In this document: positions 25,717-35,411 of the stretch, one piece after another | Numbering within the stretch: position 1 is the first letter of the stretch | Layout: each line of letters opens with the position of its first letter | Made by a program: the position numbers and the translations under genes | The notes under the pieces: model-generated | Databases searched by the model: none | Told to the model about the DNA's origin: nothing | What the model saw: the letters and a program-made list of their open reading frames with translations, nothing else | Assembly: GCA_022510785.1 (NCBI GenBank) | Contig: JAFLSV010000001.1 | Location: 1-64,000, forward strand | Length of the DNA stretch: 64,000 nucleotides | Direction of reading: 5' to 3' | Source: Desulfovibrionaceae bacterium | Lineage (GTDB): Bacteria > Desulfobacterota > Desulfovibrionia > Desulfovibrionales > Desulfovibrionaceae

Positions 25717-26463
25717 TCAGTCGTCCAGCCACTTGGCCTGAAGCTGCGCCTCAATTCCCTTGTCCTTGACCGCGGCTATGCCCGCGTTGAGCTTGTCAAG
25801 AAGCTCGGTATCCTGCTTGCGCAGGGCAAAGGCGAAATATTCCACTTCGTCGGTAATGAAGGCCACGCGCATGTGTTCGGCGTACCCTTCCTTGCGTTCG
25901 GCATAGAATTTGGCAACCCGATCGTCGCACATAACGGCGTCGATGCGGCCGTTCTTCATGTCTTCCATGGCCAGGCCCACTTCGTCGTAGGTTTTCACCT
26001 TGGCGCCCAGGCCCTGGGTGTCGTTGAGCCGCTGGGTATACAGGATGCCGGTGGTGCCGATCTGGCCGCCTACGGTCTTGTCCTTGAGGTCGGCCAGCTT
26101 TTCCACAGGGGAATCCTTGAGCACAACCAGGGCCTGGTAATTTTCAAAATAGGGCGTGGTGAAGGCCATCGTGAGCTGACGCTCGGGGGTGACGGTCACC
26201 GACGAGGCGATGACATCGCACTGGTTGGCACCCAGAGCGGAAAAAATTCCATCCCAGGCCACATTGCGGACATCGGCCTCCATGCCGGCCTCCCGGGCGA
26301 CCGCCCGGATGTAATCCGGGCCATAGCCGGCCACCTGCTTGTTTTCATCCAGCATTTCAAAGGGAGGCCAGGTGGCGTCCGCCGCCACAACAATGGTTTC
26401 GGCCCGTGCGGGCAGCACGCTGAACAGAACGGCCAGAAGAGCAAACAGAAAATGTTTGGACAT
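25717..26463 (-). CDS. Periplasmic amino-acid-binding protein of the ABC transporter
   Basis: The protein has 248 residues with a clear signal peptide (MSKHFLFALLAVLFSVLPARA) cleaved before ETIVVAADATWPPFE. It belongs to the type 3 solute-binding family, with the typical ATWPPFEMLDE opening, CDVIASSVTVTPER and the hinge-region GQIGTTG. It captures a polar amino acid in the periplasm and delivers it to the adjacent permease. It is the first gene of the three-gene operon and has a strong GAGGAG ribosome-binding site and a good sigma-70 promoter. Confidence 0.93.
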   Translation of the reverse strand: MSKHFLFALLAVLFSVLPARAETIVVAADATWPPFEMLDENKQVAGYGPDYIRAVAREAGMEADVRNVAWDGIFSALGANQCDVIASSVTVTPERQLTMAFTTPYFENYQALVVLKDSPVEKLADLKDKTVGGQIGTTGILYTQRLNDTQGLGAKVKTYDEVGLAMEDMKNGRIDAVMCDDRVAKFYAERKEGYAEHMRVAFITDEVEYFAFALRKQDTELLDKLNAGIAAVKDKGIEAQLQAKWLDD

Positions 26464-26509
26464 GATTTCTCCTCATCAGAAAAAAGGAAACAAAAAAGTG
26501 CGAAAGTCG

Positions 26510-26538
26510 GTTATGAAACATGAGCTGTTCCCTGTCAA
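26510..26538 (-). promoter_or_regulatory. Predicted sigma-70 promoter of the amino-acid ABC operon
   Basis: On the minus strand a perfect TTGACA is followed after 17 bases by CATAAC, 47 bases upstream of the binding-protein gene. Confidence 0.7.
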
Positions 26539-26594
26539 CTCATTGTTTTTCTTCGGGACTTGAGCCGCATGGTCAACGGGCGGGAAAAGCGCGG

Positions 26595-26623
26595 TTGACG
26601 CTGTTCCATGTGCCCGCTATTGT
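26595..26623 (+). promoter_or_regulatory. Predicted sigma-70 promoter of the folK-xerD gene run
   Basis: TTGACG is followed after 17 bases by TATTGT. It faces folK and is divergent from the ABC transporter promoter 57 bases away. Confidence 0.6.
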
Positions 26624-26696
26624 TGCACATTGAATTTTTGACTGAAACCGGGCCGGGCCCGCGGGGCGTGCCGGCCTGCATGCGGTATGAGGCGCC

Positions 26697-27218
26697 ATGG
26701 CAGAGCCGCGGAGTTGCAAAGCGCCGGTGCGCGCGTATATCAGCCTGGGTTCCAATCTGGGGGACGGGCCGGCTCACCTGGCCGAAGCCAGGCGATGGGT
26801 GGCGGCCCTGCCGGGCGTGACTGTGGCGGCCGCATCCTCACTGTACCGCACCGAACCGCAGGGCCGGAAGGATCAGCCCTGGTTTGTCAATCAGGTGCTT
26901 GCGCTGGATTGCGGCGATCCCTGCGCCGACGCCCTGCTGAGCGCCCTGCTGGGCATTGAGGACGCCATGGGCCGGGTTCGCGACCCGGTGGATCGTTTCG
27001 GGCCGCGCCTTATCGATCTGGATGTGCTGCTCTTCGGCGACGAGGTTCGGACGGAACCCCGCCTTACGCTGCCGCATCCCCGTTTGACCGAACGGGCCTT
27101 TGTGCTGGTTCCCTTGCGCGAAATTGCTCCCGATCTTATGCTGCCTTCCGGGCAATGCGTGCAAGATCTGGCGCGCGCGGTGCCCCACCGCGTGCAAGGC
27201 GACCGCATTTTTCAGTAA
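26697..27218 (+). CDS. folK: 2-amino-4-hydroxy-6-hydroxymethyldihydropteridine diphosphokinase
   Basis: This enzyme transfers pyrophosphate from ATP to 6-hydroxymethyl-dihydropterin in folate synthesis. The protein has 173 residues, the normal length. The diagnostic features are YISLGSNLGD near the N-terminus, SSLYRTEPQG, FVNQVLALD, and the signature RFGPRLIDLDVLLFGD with LTLPHPRLTERAFVLVPL after it. It is the first gene after a predicted promoter and is followed 19 bases later by the YHS-domain gene. folP and folE are not nearby. Confidence 0.95.
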   Translation: MAEPRSCKAPVRAYISLGSNLGDGPAHLAEARRWVAALPGVTVAAASSLYRTEPQGRKDQPWFVNQVLALDCGDPCADALLSALLGIEDAMGRVRDPVDRFGPRLIDLDVLLFGDEVRTEPRLTLPHPRLTERAFVLVPLREIAPDLMLPSGQCVQDLARAVPHRVQGDRIFQ

Positions 27219-27237
27219 ACGTCAAAGGAGCCCCGCC

Positions 27238-27513
27238 ATGATTGTCAAAGTCCTTGTTTTTACCCTGGTGGCTTATGCGCTGTATCGGCTGTTCATGAAC
27301 GACCACAGGAAAAAAGAGGATGAGCTCTCCCGCGAAAGGGAACAGCGTGTGGCCGCGGGCGAAATGGCCCGGGATCCGGTGTGCGGCACCTATGTGGATG
27401 CCGAGGGGGGCATCACCGTGCGCAACGGCGAGACGGTTTTCCATTTTTGCAGTTACGAGTGCCGGGAAAAATATATCAGGCAGCTGCGCGAACAGGGTCA
27501 GATCGAAAGCTGA
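27238..27513 (+). CDS. Small membrane-anchored YHS/TRASH-like metal-binding protein
   Basis: The protein has 91 residues from the ATG after an AAAGGAG ribosome-binding site. It has one N-terminal membrane segment (VLVFTLVAYALYRLFM), a charged linker and a C-terminal YHS-like domain with ARDPVCGTYVDAE and FHFCSYECREKYI. The cysteines in DPVC and CSYEC are the presumed metal ligands. YHS domains occur in metal transport and sensing proteins, but no specific partner is encoded here. It is a short gene often seen upstream of xerD-type genes in this group, which is only an impression from memory. Confidence 0.75.
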   Translation: MIVKVLVFTLVAYALYRLFMNDHRKKEDELSREREQRVAAGEMARDPVCGTYVDAEGGITVRNGETVFHFCSYECREKYIRQLREQGQIES

Positions 27514-27575
27514 CGCGCCTGACCCTCTCCGTCCGGCCCGGGGGCGCGCCATGCCCGGAGGCTCACGAAGGGGCC

Positions 27576-28784
27576 ATGGAGAGTTCAGGATTTGCGCGGC
27601 TGCCGCTTCATCAGGAGTATGCTGTGCCATCCACCCGAGCGCCTGTTTCCGCGTCGCCGCTTGCTTCAGCGCCGGCCGCGCAGTCTCCGGGTCAAACGCT
27701 TGCGGAGCAGGGCCGGATCTGGCTGGATACCCTGCTTGCCGAGCGCGGCCTTTCGGTTCACACGGTGGACGCCTATCGCCAGGATTTGGAAGCCCTGAGA
27801 GCCTTCCTTGATGAATGGAGTCCGCCGCCTCAGGCGGGAACCGCGTCAGCGTCGCCCCTGGCCGCGCTGGACGACGAGGCGTTGCTGCTGTTTGTGGTCT
27901 GGCTGCGCCGCCGGGGGGATGGCCGCCGCACATTGGCCCGGCGCCTGTCCTGTCTGCGCGGTTTTTTCACCTGGGCGGCCGAGCAGGGACTCATCGGCGC
28001 CAACCCCGCCGCGTTGCTGGATGGGCCCAAGCTCCCTTCTCTTTTACCCGATGTGCTCACCCGTGAGGAGGCGGCCGCGCTGCTGGAGGCCCCGGGCAGC
28101 GAAGACAAGCTGGGGTGCAGGGATCGCGCCATGCTGGAACTTATGTACGCGGCGGGGCTGCGCGTGTCAGAGCTGATCCGGGTGCGGCCGCTGGATCTTG
28201 ATGTGCAGCGCGGTGTGGTGCGGGTTTTCGGCAAGGGGCGCAAGGAACGGCTGGTTCCCCTGCACGGCCGGGCCGTGGCCGTGCTTGATGCGTATCTGCG
28301 TCAATGCCGCCCCCTGTTCAATCCCGCCCCCGGCGCGCAGGGTGACACGCTTTTTCTCAATCGATCCGGACGGGGGCTTACCCGTCAGGGCGTGTGGAAA
28401 CTGATTAAGCGCTATGCCCGGCAAATCGGGCTCAAGGGCGGGGGAACGCGCCGCCTTTCCCCACACACGCTGCGCCACAGCTTTGCCACCCATCTGCTGG
28501 AGGGCGGGGCCGATTTACGCACCGTGCAAATGCTTCTGGGCCACAGCGATCTGGCGGCCACCGAGCTGTACACGCATGTGCGCTCCGACCGCCTGGTTGA
28601 CATCCATGCCCGTTTTCATCCCCGCAACCGCGAGACGGAACCTGCGGAGCGTCGCCCGCCTGATCGGAGCGCGCGCAATGACGGAAGCTCCGGGCATCCG
28701 GGCGGGGACGGCTTTGCGGAGAGCGCGGGTCAGGCTTTGGAAAACGGAACCGGCGGACGGGTGAAAACCGGGCGCGGACATTGA
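27576..28784 (+). CDS. xerD: XerD-type tyrosine recombinase
   Basis: Xer recombinases resolve chromosome dimers at dif with FtsK. The core-binding domain starts near residue 35 and the catalytic domain carries all expected residues: Arg in AAGLRVSELIR, Lys in GKGRKERLVPL, H-x-x-R in HTLRHSF, His in LLGHSDL and Tyr in TELYTHV. The chosen ATG (MESSGFARLP) lies after GAAGGGG; an upstream-extended frame overlaps the YHS gene and is unlikely. The protein has 402 residues, about 100 more than typical. The excess is an Ala/Pro-rich N-terminal stretch and a hydrophilic C-terminal tail of roughly 50 residues after the usual HPR end. It could be XerC; the genome would need to be checked for the paralogue. 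Confidence 0.88.
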   Translation: MESSGFARLPLHQEYAVPSTRAPVSASPLASAPAAQSPGQTLAEQGRIWLDTLLAERGLSVHTVDAYRQDLEALRAFLDEWSPPPQAGTASASPLAALDDEALLLFVVWLRRRGDGRRTLARRLSCLRGFFTWAAEQGLIGANPAALLDGPKLPSLLPDVLTREEAAALLEAPGSEDKLGCRDRAMLELMYAAGLRVSELIRVRPLDLDVQRGVVRVFGKGRKERLVPLHGRAVAVLDAYLRQCRPLFNPAPGAQGDTLFLNRSGRGLTRQGVWKLIKRYARQIGLKGGGTRRLSPHTLRHSFATHLLEGGADLRTVQMLLGHSDLAATELYTHVRSDRLVDIHARFHPRNRETEPAERRPPDRSARNDGSSGHPGGDGFAESAGQALENGTGGRVKTGRGH

Positions 28785-28785
28785 C

Positions 28786-31596
28786 ATGACCTGTGCGGAG
28801 ACCATCATCACCTGCCATCACAACGCGGATTTTGACGCCGTGGCCTCCCTGATTGGGGCCTCTCTTCTGTATCCCGGCGCCGCTCTGGTGTTTCCCGGCA
28901 CACAGGAAAAAAATCTGCAGGCCCTGTACGATGACGCGCTTCAGTATCTGTACGCGTTTATTCCGGCCAGGACTCTTGACCCTGGCGTTGTGCGCCGTCT
29001 GGTCGTGGTCGATACCGGGCAGGCGGATCGCGTGCCGCATGTGCGGGCGCTTCTGGATAAACCGGATGTGGAAATTCATGTCTGGGATCACCATCCCGCC
29101 GGTGAAGGGATGATCCACGCCGATTTTGTCCGGACGGATGTGTGCGGCGTGGGGGCCACGTCCACCCTGCTGGCGGAGGAACTTGAGCGCCGGGGGCTGC
29201 GGGTTCGCTGCGAAGACGCCAGCTTGCTGGGAATGGGTATTTACGGAGACACCGGTTCGTTCACCTTTCCCTCCACGACGGATCGAGATTACCGCGCGGC
29301 CGCCTGGCTTCGTGCGCGGGGCATGGATCTGGGCCTTATTGCCTCGCTGCTCCGCCAGGATCTATCCCGGGGGCATGTGCGGGCGCTGAACGACATGCTT
29401 GAGTCGGCGGAAATCCACGAACTGGGCACGCACATCCTGGCCATGGCCAGCGTTCAGCTCGACGCGTACCTCAACGATTTTGCCACACTGGCCCCGCGGT
29501 TCATGGAGCTCCAGCCCTGTCATGTCTTTTTCGGCCTGGGGGCCATGGGTGATGCCATTCAGGTGGTGGCCCGCTCCCGCGTGGAAGATATGGACGTGGG
29601 GATCATCTGCTCCCAGCTGGGCGGAGGGGGGCATCACTACGCGGCCGCGGCCTCCGTGCGCAACCGGAGCATGCCGGAACTCAGGGATTTTATCCTGAGC
29701 CAGGTTTCCATCCAGGCCAATCCGGCCAAAACGGCCGGCCAGCTCATGTCTTCGCCGGTGGTAGGCGTGGAGGAGGGCGTCAGCCTGCGCGAGGCCGAGG
29801 CTGTCATGGGGCGTTACGGGCTGAAGGCCGTACCCGTATTCCGGCCAGGCACAAGACTGTGCTCGGGATGGCTGGAATATCAGCTGGCCGTACGGGCCAT
29901 CAACCACGGACTGGGCGGACAGCTGGCCTCGGACTACATGCAGCGCCATTTTCAGGTGGTGGATACGGGGGCGGATCTGCAGACGCTGATGGATGTTATT
30001 GTCGGCAGCCGGCAGCGTCTTGCGCCTGTGGTCTCTGGTTCTGCCGTGCCGGAACAGCCTGGGGCCGATGGGGAAGATGCCCGCCAGCGCGCATTGAGGG
30101 AGCAGCCCGTGGTGGGCGTGGTGACACGCACGGATTTGATCCGCCTGTTCATGGATGAAGAGGCGGTGCAGCTGCCGCAGCCTCGCCAGCGCAGCCAGCG
30201 CAAGCGCAACCTGGCCCGCGTCATGAAGGCGCGGGTGCCCGTGCCCTGCGTGAAGCTGCTGGAAATGGCCGGATGCCTGGGCTCCAGGCTGGGGCTTAAT
30301 GTCTATGCGGTGGGCGGTTTTGTGCGGGATCTCATCATGGATCGCAAGGATCGCCGCTGGCCGGATATGGATATCGATTTGGTGGTGGAGGGTGACGCCA
30401 TTGCCTTTGCTCGCGCCCTGGCCGGGGAATTGTCCGGGCGGGTGCGCGACCATCGGGAATTTTTGACCGCGCTGGTGCTCTTCCCTGAAAGCGCTCTGCG
30501 ATGCGCCGATCCGGCTGATGAACCCGACGGCGGCGCGGAACCGGGGCACGAGATCCGGGTGGACGTGGCCACGGCCCGTCTGGAATATTATACCAGCCCG
30601 GCGGCCTTGCCCACAGTGGAGCTATCGTCCATCAAGATGGATCTGTACCGCCGTGATTTCACCATCAACGCCATGGCCGTGCGTCTTAACGAGGGGAGTT
30701 TCGGCGAACTGGTGGATTTTTTTGACGGGCAGAACGACATACGCCAGAAACGTATCCGCATGCTCCATGCCCTGAGTTTTGTGGATGACCCCACCCGTGC
30801 CCTGCGGGCTGTGCGCTTTGAGCAGCGTTACGGGTTTCGTATCGGCCCCCAGTGCGAACGCCTGATCCGCAACGCGCTGGGTTTGGGCCTTATGGACAAG
30901 CTGTCGGGGGGCCGCATTCTGAACGAACTGGAATTGATGCTGAAGGAGCGCAATCCCCTGGCCTGTTTTACACGCATGCAGGAGTTCGACATGCTGGCGG
31001 CCATCCATCCCCAGCTGGATTTGGCGCCCTGGAAGGCTGAACTGCTGGAAAAGATTCTGGATGTGCTGGCCTGGTACCGCCGCCTGTATCAACCCGAGCA
31101 GCCTGATCTTGTGCTGCTCTTTCTGTTGGCGCTGTGCCGGAATACGCCCACGCCCGACCTGCGCGATGTGAGCGCGCGGCTGGATTTGAGCGCCAGCCGG
31201 CGCGGGGCGCTGCTCGCCGTGCGTGCCGCCATCATGGACGCCCTGCCCCGCGTGCATGCGTGGCAGGCTGACAATGGCCTTCCCAGCCATCTGCATGAAA
31301 TCCTGACACCGTTGCCCCTGGAAGGGCTGCTGTATCTGATCGCTCGCGCGGACAGCGAGGAGCTGCGAAAAAAACTCACACTGCATGTGTACCAGGGGCG
31401 GCTGGAAAAGCCGGAGGTGAACGGGGCGGATCTGCGTGCCCTGGGGCTCGCGCCCGGTCCCGTGTACGGCCGCATTCTCAAGCGCGTGCTGGCCGCCAAG
31501 CTGGACGGCGAGGCGCCAGGCCGCGAAGAACAGCTGGCGCTGGCCAGAACGCTGGCGCTTCAGGATATGCGGGAAAGAGCGGGGCATAAGTCCTGA
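28786..31596 (+). CDS. DHH-CBS-tRNA nucleotidyltransferase fusion (A-adding/CCA-adding type)
   Basis: The fusion has 936 residues and three modules. Residues 1-310 are a DHH/DHHA1 phosphoesterase-like module (CHHNADFDAVAS, DHH at 101-103, GAMGDAIQVVAR). Two CBS domains follow around 320-465. A class II tRNA nucleotidyltransferase/poly(A) polymerase starts with GGFVRD at 510-515 and WPDMDIDLVVEGD, then RRDFTINAMA and RALRAVRFEQRYGF. This arrangement is known in deltaproteobacteria and other phyla that may split CCA addition between A-adding and CC-adding enzymes. Which activity this one has cannot be read from sequence. It starts two bases after the xerD stop. Confidence 0.88.
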   Translation: MTCAETIITCHHNADFDAVASLIGASLLYPGAALVFPGTQEKNLQALYDDALQYLYAFIPARTLDPGVVRRLVVVDTGQADRVPHVRALLDKPDVEIHVWDHHPAGEGMIHADFVRTDVCGVGATSTLLAEELERRGLRVRCEDASLLGMGIYGDTGSFTFPSTTDRDYRAAAWLRARGMDLGLIASLLRQDLSRGHVRALNDMLESAEIHELGTHILAMASVQLDAYLNDFATLAPRFMELQPCHVFFGLGAMGDAIQVVARSRVEDMDVGIICSQLGGGGHHYAAAASVRNRSMPELRDFILSQVSIQANPAKTAGQLMSSPVVGVEEGVSLREAEAVMGRYGLKAVPVFRPGTRLCSGWLEYQLAVRAINHGLGGQLASDYMQRHFQVVDTGADLQTLMDVIVGSRQRLAPVVSGSAVPEQPGADGEDARQRALREQPVVGVVTRTDLIRLFMDEEAVQLPQPRQRSQRKRNLARVMKARVPVPCVKLLEMAGCLGSRLGLNVYAVGGFVRDLIMDRKDRRWPDMDIDLVVEGDAIAFARALAGELSGRVRDHREFLTALVLFPESALRCADPADEPDGGAEPGHEIRVDVATARLEYYTSPAALPTVELSSIKMDLYRRDFTINAMAVRLNEGSFGELVDFFDGQNDIRQKRIRMLHALSFVDDPTRALRAVRFEQRYGFRIGPQCERLIRNALGLGLMDKLSGGRILNELELMLKERNPLACFTRMQEFDMLAAIHPQLDLAPWKAELLEKILDVLAWYRRLYQPEQPDLVLLFLLALCRNTPTPDLRDVSARLDLSASRRGALLAVRAAIMDALPRVHAWQADNGLPSHLHEILTPLPLEGLLYLIARADSEELRKKLTLHVYQGRLEKPEVNGADLRALGLAPGPVYGRILKRVLAAKLDGEAPGREEQLALARTLALQDMRERAGHKS

Positions 31597-31657
31597 CCTC
31601 GTGAGTCCGCTTGCTGTGGATGCGGGGGCGTGGTAAATTCCGCCCAGGAGAGTTGGC

Positions 31658-32176
31658 ATGAAAAATTTGTGGGCACCCTGGCGCATGGACTATATCCTCG
31701 GCCCAAAGCCCGACAGCTGCGTCCTGTGCGTCCCGGAAACGCCTGACCGCCCGGAGTGGGACGCGGAACACCTTGTGGTGTATCGCGGACACTTGGTGTT
31801 CGTCATGCTGAACCGGTACCCCTATGCGTCCGGACACCTGATGGTGATACCCTACCGGCATGTCACCGACATCACGGAACTGACGCCGGAGGAATCCGGT
31901 GAACTTCTGAGTGTGACGCAGCTTGCCTGCCGTGTGCTGCGCGAGGCGTCACGGCCTCAGGGGATCAATATCGGCATCAATCTGGGCGAAGCCGCCGGAG
32001 CGGGTATACGCGATCACATGCACCTGCACGTGGTACCCCGCTGGAACGGCGATTCCTCATTTATGGCCGTGCTGGATGATGCGCGGGTCATTCCCGAGCA
32101 TCTCATGGTGACGCAGAAGCGGTTTGCCTCCCTGTTCGCGGCATGGGGCGGCCAGGCTTCGCCCTTGAGTGGATAA
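31658..32176 (+). CDS. HIT-family nucleotide hydrolase/phosphorylase
   Basis: The protein has 172 residues with the histidine triad HMHLHVV; the three histidines are at 120, 122 and 124. The N-terminus (LWAPWRMDYI, then CVLC) resembles the Ap4A phosphorylase-like bacterial HIT subgroup with a CxxC metal site. These enzymes act on dinucleoside polyphosphates or nucleotide conjugates. An AGGAGAG sequence precedes the ATG. It lies 61 bases after the nucleotidyltransferase fusion on the same strand. Confidence 0.88.
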   Translation: MKNLWAPWRMDYILGPKPDSCVLCVPETPDRPEWDAEHLVVYRGHLVFVMLNRYPYASGHLMVIPYRHVTDITELTPEESGELLSVTQLACRVLREASRPQGINIGINLGEAAGAGIRDHMHLHVVPRWNGDSSFMAVLDDARVIPEHLMVTQKRFASLFAAWGGQASPLSG

Positions 32177-32281
32177 GACGCATGCCGCTCGCGCGAGTCC
32201 GGATTGTAAGGGAAGATGCCCGCGCATGGCGGATGCTCAAACCCTGTGTAACAAATCAGCCAGGAAGCGAAAGGAGACATA

Positions 32282-32716
32282 ATGCGCTATATTAAGGTTT
32301 TTCTGTTGGTGTTGGTGTTTTTTGTGGTGATGATGTTTTTTGTGCAGAATCAGGCCTCGTTTGCCGATCCTGTCACTCTGCGGCTTGATGTGCTGTTTTT
32401 ACCTCCCATGGAATCCCTGCCTATTCCCCTGTATGCCATTATGCTGGCGTGCTTCGCCGCAGGAGCGGTTCTGGTTCTGCTTATGCTGATATGGGATCGC
32501 ATTGTTATCACTGGACGCCTGACCGCGGCCCATCGCAAAATAACGGGCCTGGAAAAAAAGCTGGCCGTGGCCACGGATGCGCAGACTCGTCTGGAAAAAG
32601 AGCGTGCCGAAGTGGAAGCAAACCTGCAAAAGCAGCTTGCAGATGCCGAACAGCGGGTTAACACGGCCTTGCGCGCGGCTGGAGCGCAGAATTCCAGCTT
32701 TGATTCAGTGGAATAG
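32282..32716 (+). CDS. lapA: LapA-family (DUF1049) inner-membrane protein
   Basis: The protein has 144 residues with two membrane segments (residues 5-22 and about 47-72) around a short periplasmic loop, and then a coiled-coil C-terminal tail of about 60 residues rich in Lys, Glu and Ala. This matches the LapA/DUF1049 family; in E. coli LapA works with LapB in regulating lipopolysaccharide synthesis, but lapB is not adjacent here. An AAAGGAG ribosome-binding site precedes the ATG. mutS starts 17 bases later. Confidence 0.82.
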   Translation: MRYIKVFLLVLVFFVVMMFFVQNQASFADPVTLRLDVLFLPPMESLPIPLYAIMLACFAAGAVLVLLMLIWDRIVITGRLTAAHRKITGLEKKLAVATDAQTRLEKERAEVEANLQKQLADAEQRVNTALRAAGAQNSSFDSVE

Positions 32717-32732
32717 GGCGTACTCTGTCCAC

Positions 32733-35411
32733 ATGAGCCAGGCGAGCATTCCCCCCAAAATCACGCCCATGTATGAGCAGTACCTGCGCATTAAGGAAGA
32801 GTATTCCGATGCGTTGCTGTTCTATCGCATGGGCGATTTTTATGAGCTGTTTTTTGAAGATGCCGAAATCGCCGCGCGCGAACTTCAGCTTGCGCTGACC
32901 AGCCGCTCCAGGGGCGAGGATGGTGTGCCCATGTGCGGTGTGCCCTGGCACGCGGCGGAAGCCTATATCAGCCAGCTGGTGGAAAAGGGCTATAAAATCG
33001 CAGTCTGCGATCAGGTGGAAGACCCGCGTTCCGCCAGGGGGCTGGTCAAGCGGGCGGTCACCCGGGTGGTGACGGCGGGCACGGCGCTGGACGATGCCAA
33101 TCTGGAGGCCAAAGCCCACAACTATCTGGGCGCCCTGTTCTGGAACGGGGGGGCCGGCGGCTTTGCCTGGCTGGATGTTTCCACCGGCGCCTGGTCGGGG
33201 CTGCAATCGGCCAAATTGGCGGAGTTATGGCAGTGGGTGTTCAAGCTGAGCCCGCGCGAACTGCTTGTCCCCGAACAGGCGGAGGTGCCCGCTTCGCTCA
33301 AGCTTCAGAGCGCTGTTCAGCTGGTCAGGGTTCCGTACCGCAGCCATTTTGAGCCCGGGCATGCCCTGGAACGGGTGCTGGCCGCGCAGGGCGTGGCCGA
33401 AGCCGGTGCCTTGGGACTTGATCGGCGGCCGGAACTGACTCAGGCCTGCGGCGCGCTCATCGCCTATCTGGAACAGACCCAGAAGCAGGATCCCTCCCAC
33501 CTGGCTCCGTTCCATCCGCTGGATGTGGGGCGTTATCTCATTCTGGATGAGATCACCGAGCGCAACCTTGAACTTTTCCGACGGCTGGACGGGCGCAAGG
33601 GGACAGGCACCCTGTGGAGCGTCCTCGACAGAACCTGTACCCCCATGGGCGGGCGCCTGCTTGAAGAAAGGCTGCGCTGTCCCTGGCGCGATATGGGCCC
33701 CATTGCGGAAACCCAGGATGTGGTGACTCTGATGCTCGAATCCTCCCGCCTGCGCGTGGAATTGCGCAAGGCGCTGGATTCGGTGTACGACATGGAACGC
33801 CTGTCCACGCGCATATCCCTCAACCGCTGTCAGCCCCGCGATCTGGCGGCCCTGCGGGAAAGTCTGTCGGCCCTGCCGTCCGTGCGGGCCGCGCTTCTGC
33901 CACACGAGGAAAGCCTGCCCACCGCGGAAGAGGCTCAGGGCGACTGCCTGCCCTCCGCGCTGTTCCGGCTGCTGCGCCGCTGGGACGATATGAGTGATCT
34001 GGCCGAGCTGCTGAACCGGGCGCTGGTGGATGAACTGCCGGTGCAGGTCACGGATGGCGGTCTTTTCCGTCCGGGCTACAACGCCGACCTTGATGAGCTG
34101 CTTGATTTGGTGGAGCACGGGGAAAGCCGGCTGCAGGCTCTGCTCGCCGAGGAGCAGAACGCCTGCCATCTGCCCAGGCTCAAACTGGGCTTCAACCGGG
34201 TATTCGGCTATTATTTTGAACTGAGCAAAGCCCAGCAGACCGGGCCCGTGCCCGGGCATTTCCAGCGGCGCCAGACACTGGCCAACGCCGAACGCTTTAC
34301 CACGGAACGCCTCAAGGAGCTGGAGGAGCGCCTGCTGTCCGCGGCGGAATCCCGCAAGAGCCTTGAATACAAACTGTACCAGGACTTGCGCCTGCGTCTG
34401 GCCGAGGCCCGGCCCCGGCTGCTGTTCATGGCCGGCATGCTCGCGCAGCTTGACTACTGGCAGTCCCTGGCCGAGGTGGCCGCGCGCCAGAACTGGTGCC
34501 GCCCGGCCCTGCATGAGGGGCCGGAAATACACATCCGCGAAGGACGCCATCCGGTGGTGGAGGCGGTTATTGGTCAGGCCTCCTTCATTCCCAACGATCT
34601 TCACATAGATGAGGAGCGCCGCCTGATCCTAATCACCGGCCCCAACATGGCGGGCAAGTCCACCGTGCTGCGCCAGACCGCCATCATGTGCATTCTGGCG
34701 CAAATGGGCTCCTTCGTGCCCGCCGCCGAGGCCAGGATAGGCCTTGTGGATCGCGTCTTTTCCCGTGTGGGCGCGTCGGACAACCTCGCCCAGGGGCAGA
34801 GCACCTTCATGGTGGAAATGATGGAAAGCGCCCGCATCCTGCGTCAGGCCACCAGACGCAGCCTGGTCATTCTGGATGAGATAGGCCGGGGTACCAGCAC
34901 CTTCGACGGGCTGGCCCTGGCCTGGGCTGTGGTGGAAGATCTGGCGCGTCGCGGCGGCGGGAGCATCCGAACCCTGTTTGCCACCCATTATCATGAACTG
35001 ACCTCCCTGGACGGCCTTGTTCCCGGCGTGTACAACATGAATATTGGTGTCCGGGAGTGGAACGGAGACATCATATTTTTGCGTCGTCTGCTGCCAGGGC
35101 CGGCGGATCGCAGTTACGGCATTGAGGTGGCCCGGCTGGCCGGAGTGCCCGCGCCGGTGGTTCAGCGCGCGCGGGAAATTCTGGCCCGCTTGGAACAGAC
35201 GCGCGGCAGGGCCAATGCTGCGCGCCTGGAAAGCATGTCCCTGCCGGGACTTGAGAGGCAGGCTCCCCCGGCTCCGGAGCCCGCGCACGAAGCTCCCGCC
35301 CCTGTACATCCCGTGCTTCTGGCCCTGCGGGATATCAATCCCGACACCTTGTCTCCGATGGCGGCCCTCAAGCTGCTCTCGGACTGGAAAAACGCCTGGG
35401 GAGAACCCTGA
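32733..35411 (+). CDS. mutS: DNA mismatch repair protein MutS
   Basis: The protein has 892 residues from the ATG giving MSQASIPPKITPMYEQYL; an upstream-extended frame overlaps lapA and lacks family similarity. The mismatch-recognition motif is present as YRMGDFYELFFEDA (Phe-x-Glu form). The ATPase has Walker A GPNMAGKST at 636-644, ILDEIGRGTSTFDG and TLFATHYHEL. The protein recognises base mismatches and small loops and recruits MutL; mutL is not in the window. The last ~60 residues contain a Pro/Ala-rich linker and the typical C-terminal helix. The downstream lipoprotein gene overlaps its stop codon (TGATG). Confidence 0.97.
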   Translation: MSQASIPPKITPMYEQYLRIKEEYSDALLFYRMGDFYELFFEDAEIAARELQLALTSRSRGEDGVPMCGVPWHAAEAYISQLVEKGYKIAVCDQVEDPRSARGLVKRAVTRVVTAGTALDDANLEAKAHNYLGALFWNGGAGGFAWLDVSTGAWSGLQSAKLAELWQWVFKLSPRELLVPEQAEVPASLKLQSAVQLVRVPYRSHFEPGHALERVLAAQGVAEAGALGLDRRPELTQACGALIAYLEQTQKQDPSHLAPFHPLDVGRYLILDEITERNLELFRRLDGRKGTGTLWSVLDRTCTPMGGRLLEERLRCPWRDMGPIAETQDVVTLMLESSRLRVELRKALDSVYDMERLSTRISLNRCQPRDLAALRESLSALPSVRAALLPHEESLPTAEEAQGDCLPSALFRLLRRWDDMSDLAELLNRALVDELPVQVTDGGLFRPGYNADLDELLDLVEHGESRLQALLAEEQNACHLPRLKLGFNRVFGYYFELSKAQQTGPVPGHFQRRQTLANAERFTTERLKELEERLLSAAESRKSLEYKLYQDLRLRLAEARPRLLFMAGMLAQLDYWQSLAEVAARQNWCRPALHEGPEIHIREGRHPVVEAVIGQASFIPNDLHIDEERRLILITGPNMAGKSTVLRQTAIMCILAQMGSFVPAAEARIGLVDRVFSRVGASDNLAQGQSTFMVEMMESARILRQATRRSLVILDEIGRGTSTFDGLALAWAVVEDLARRGGGSIRTLFATHYHELTSLDGLVPGVYNMNIGVREWNGDIIFLRRLLPGPADRSYGIEVARLAGVPAPVVQRAREILARLEQTRGRANAARLESMSLPGLERQAPPAPEPAHEAPAPVHPVLLALRDINPDTLSPMAALKLLSDWKNAWGEP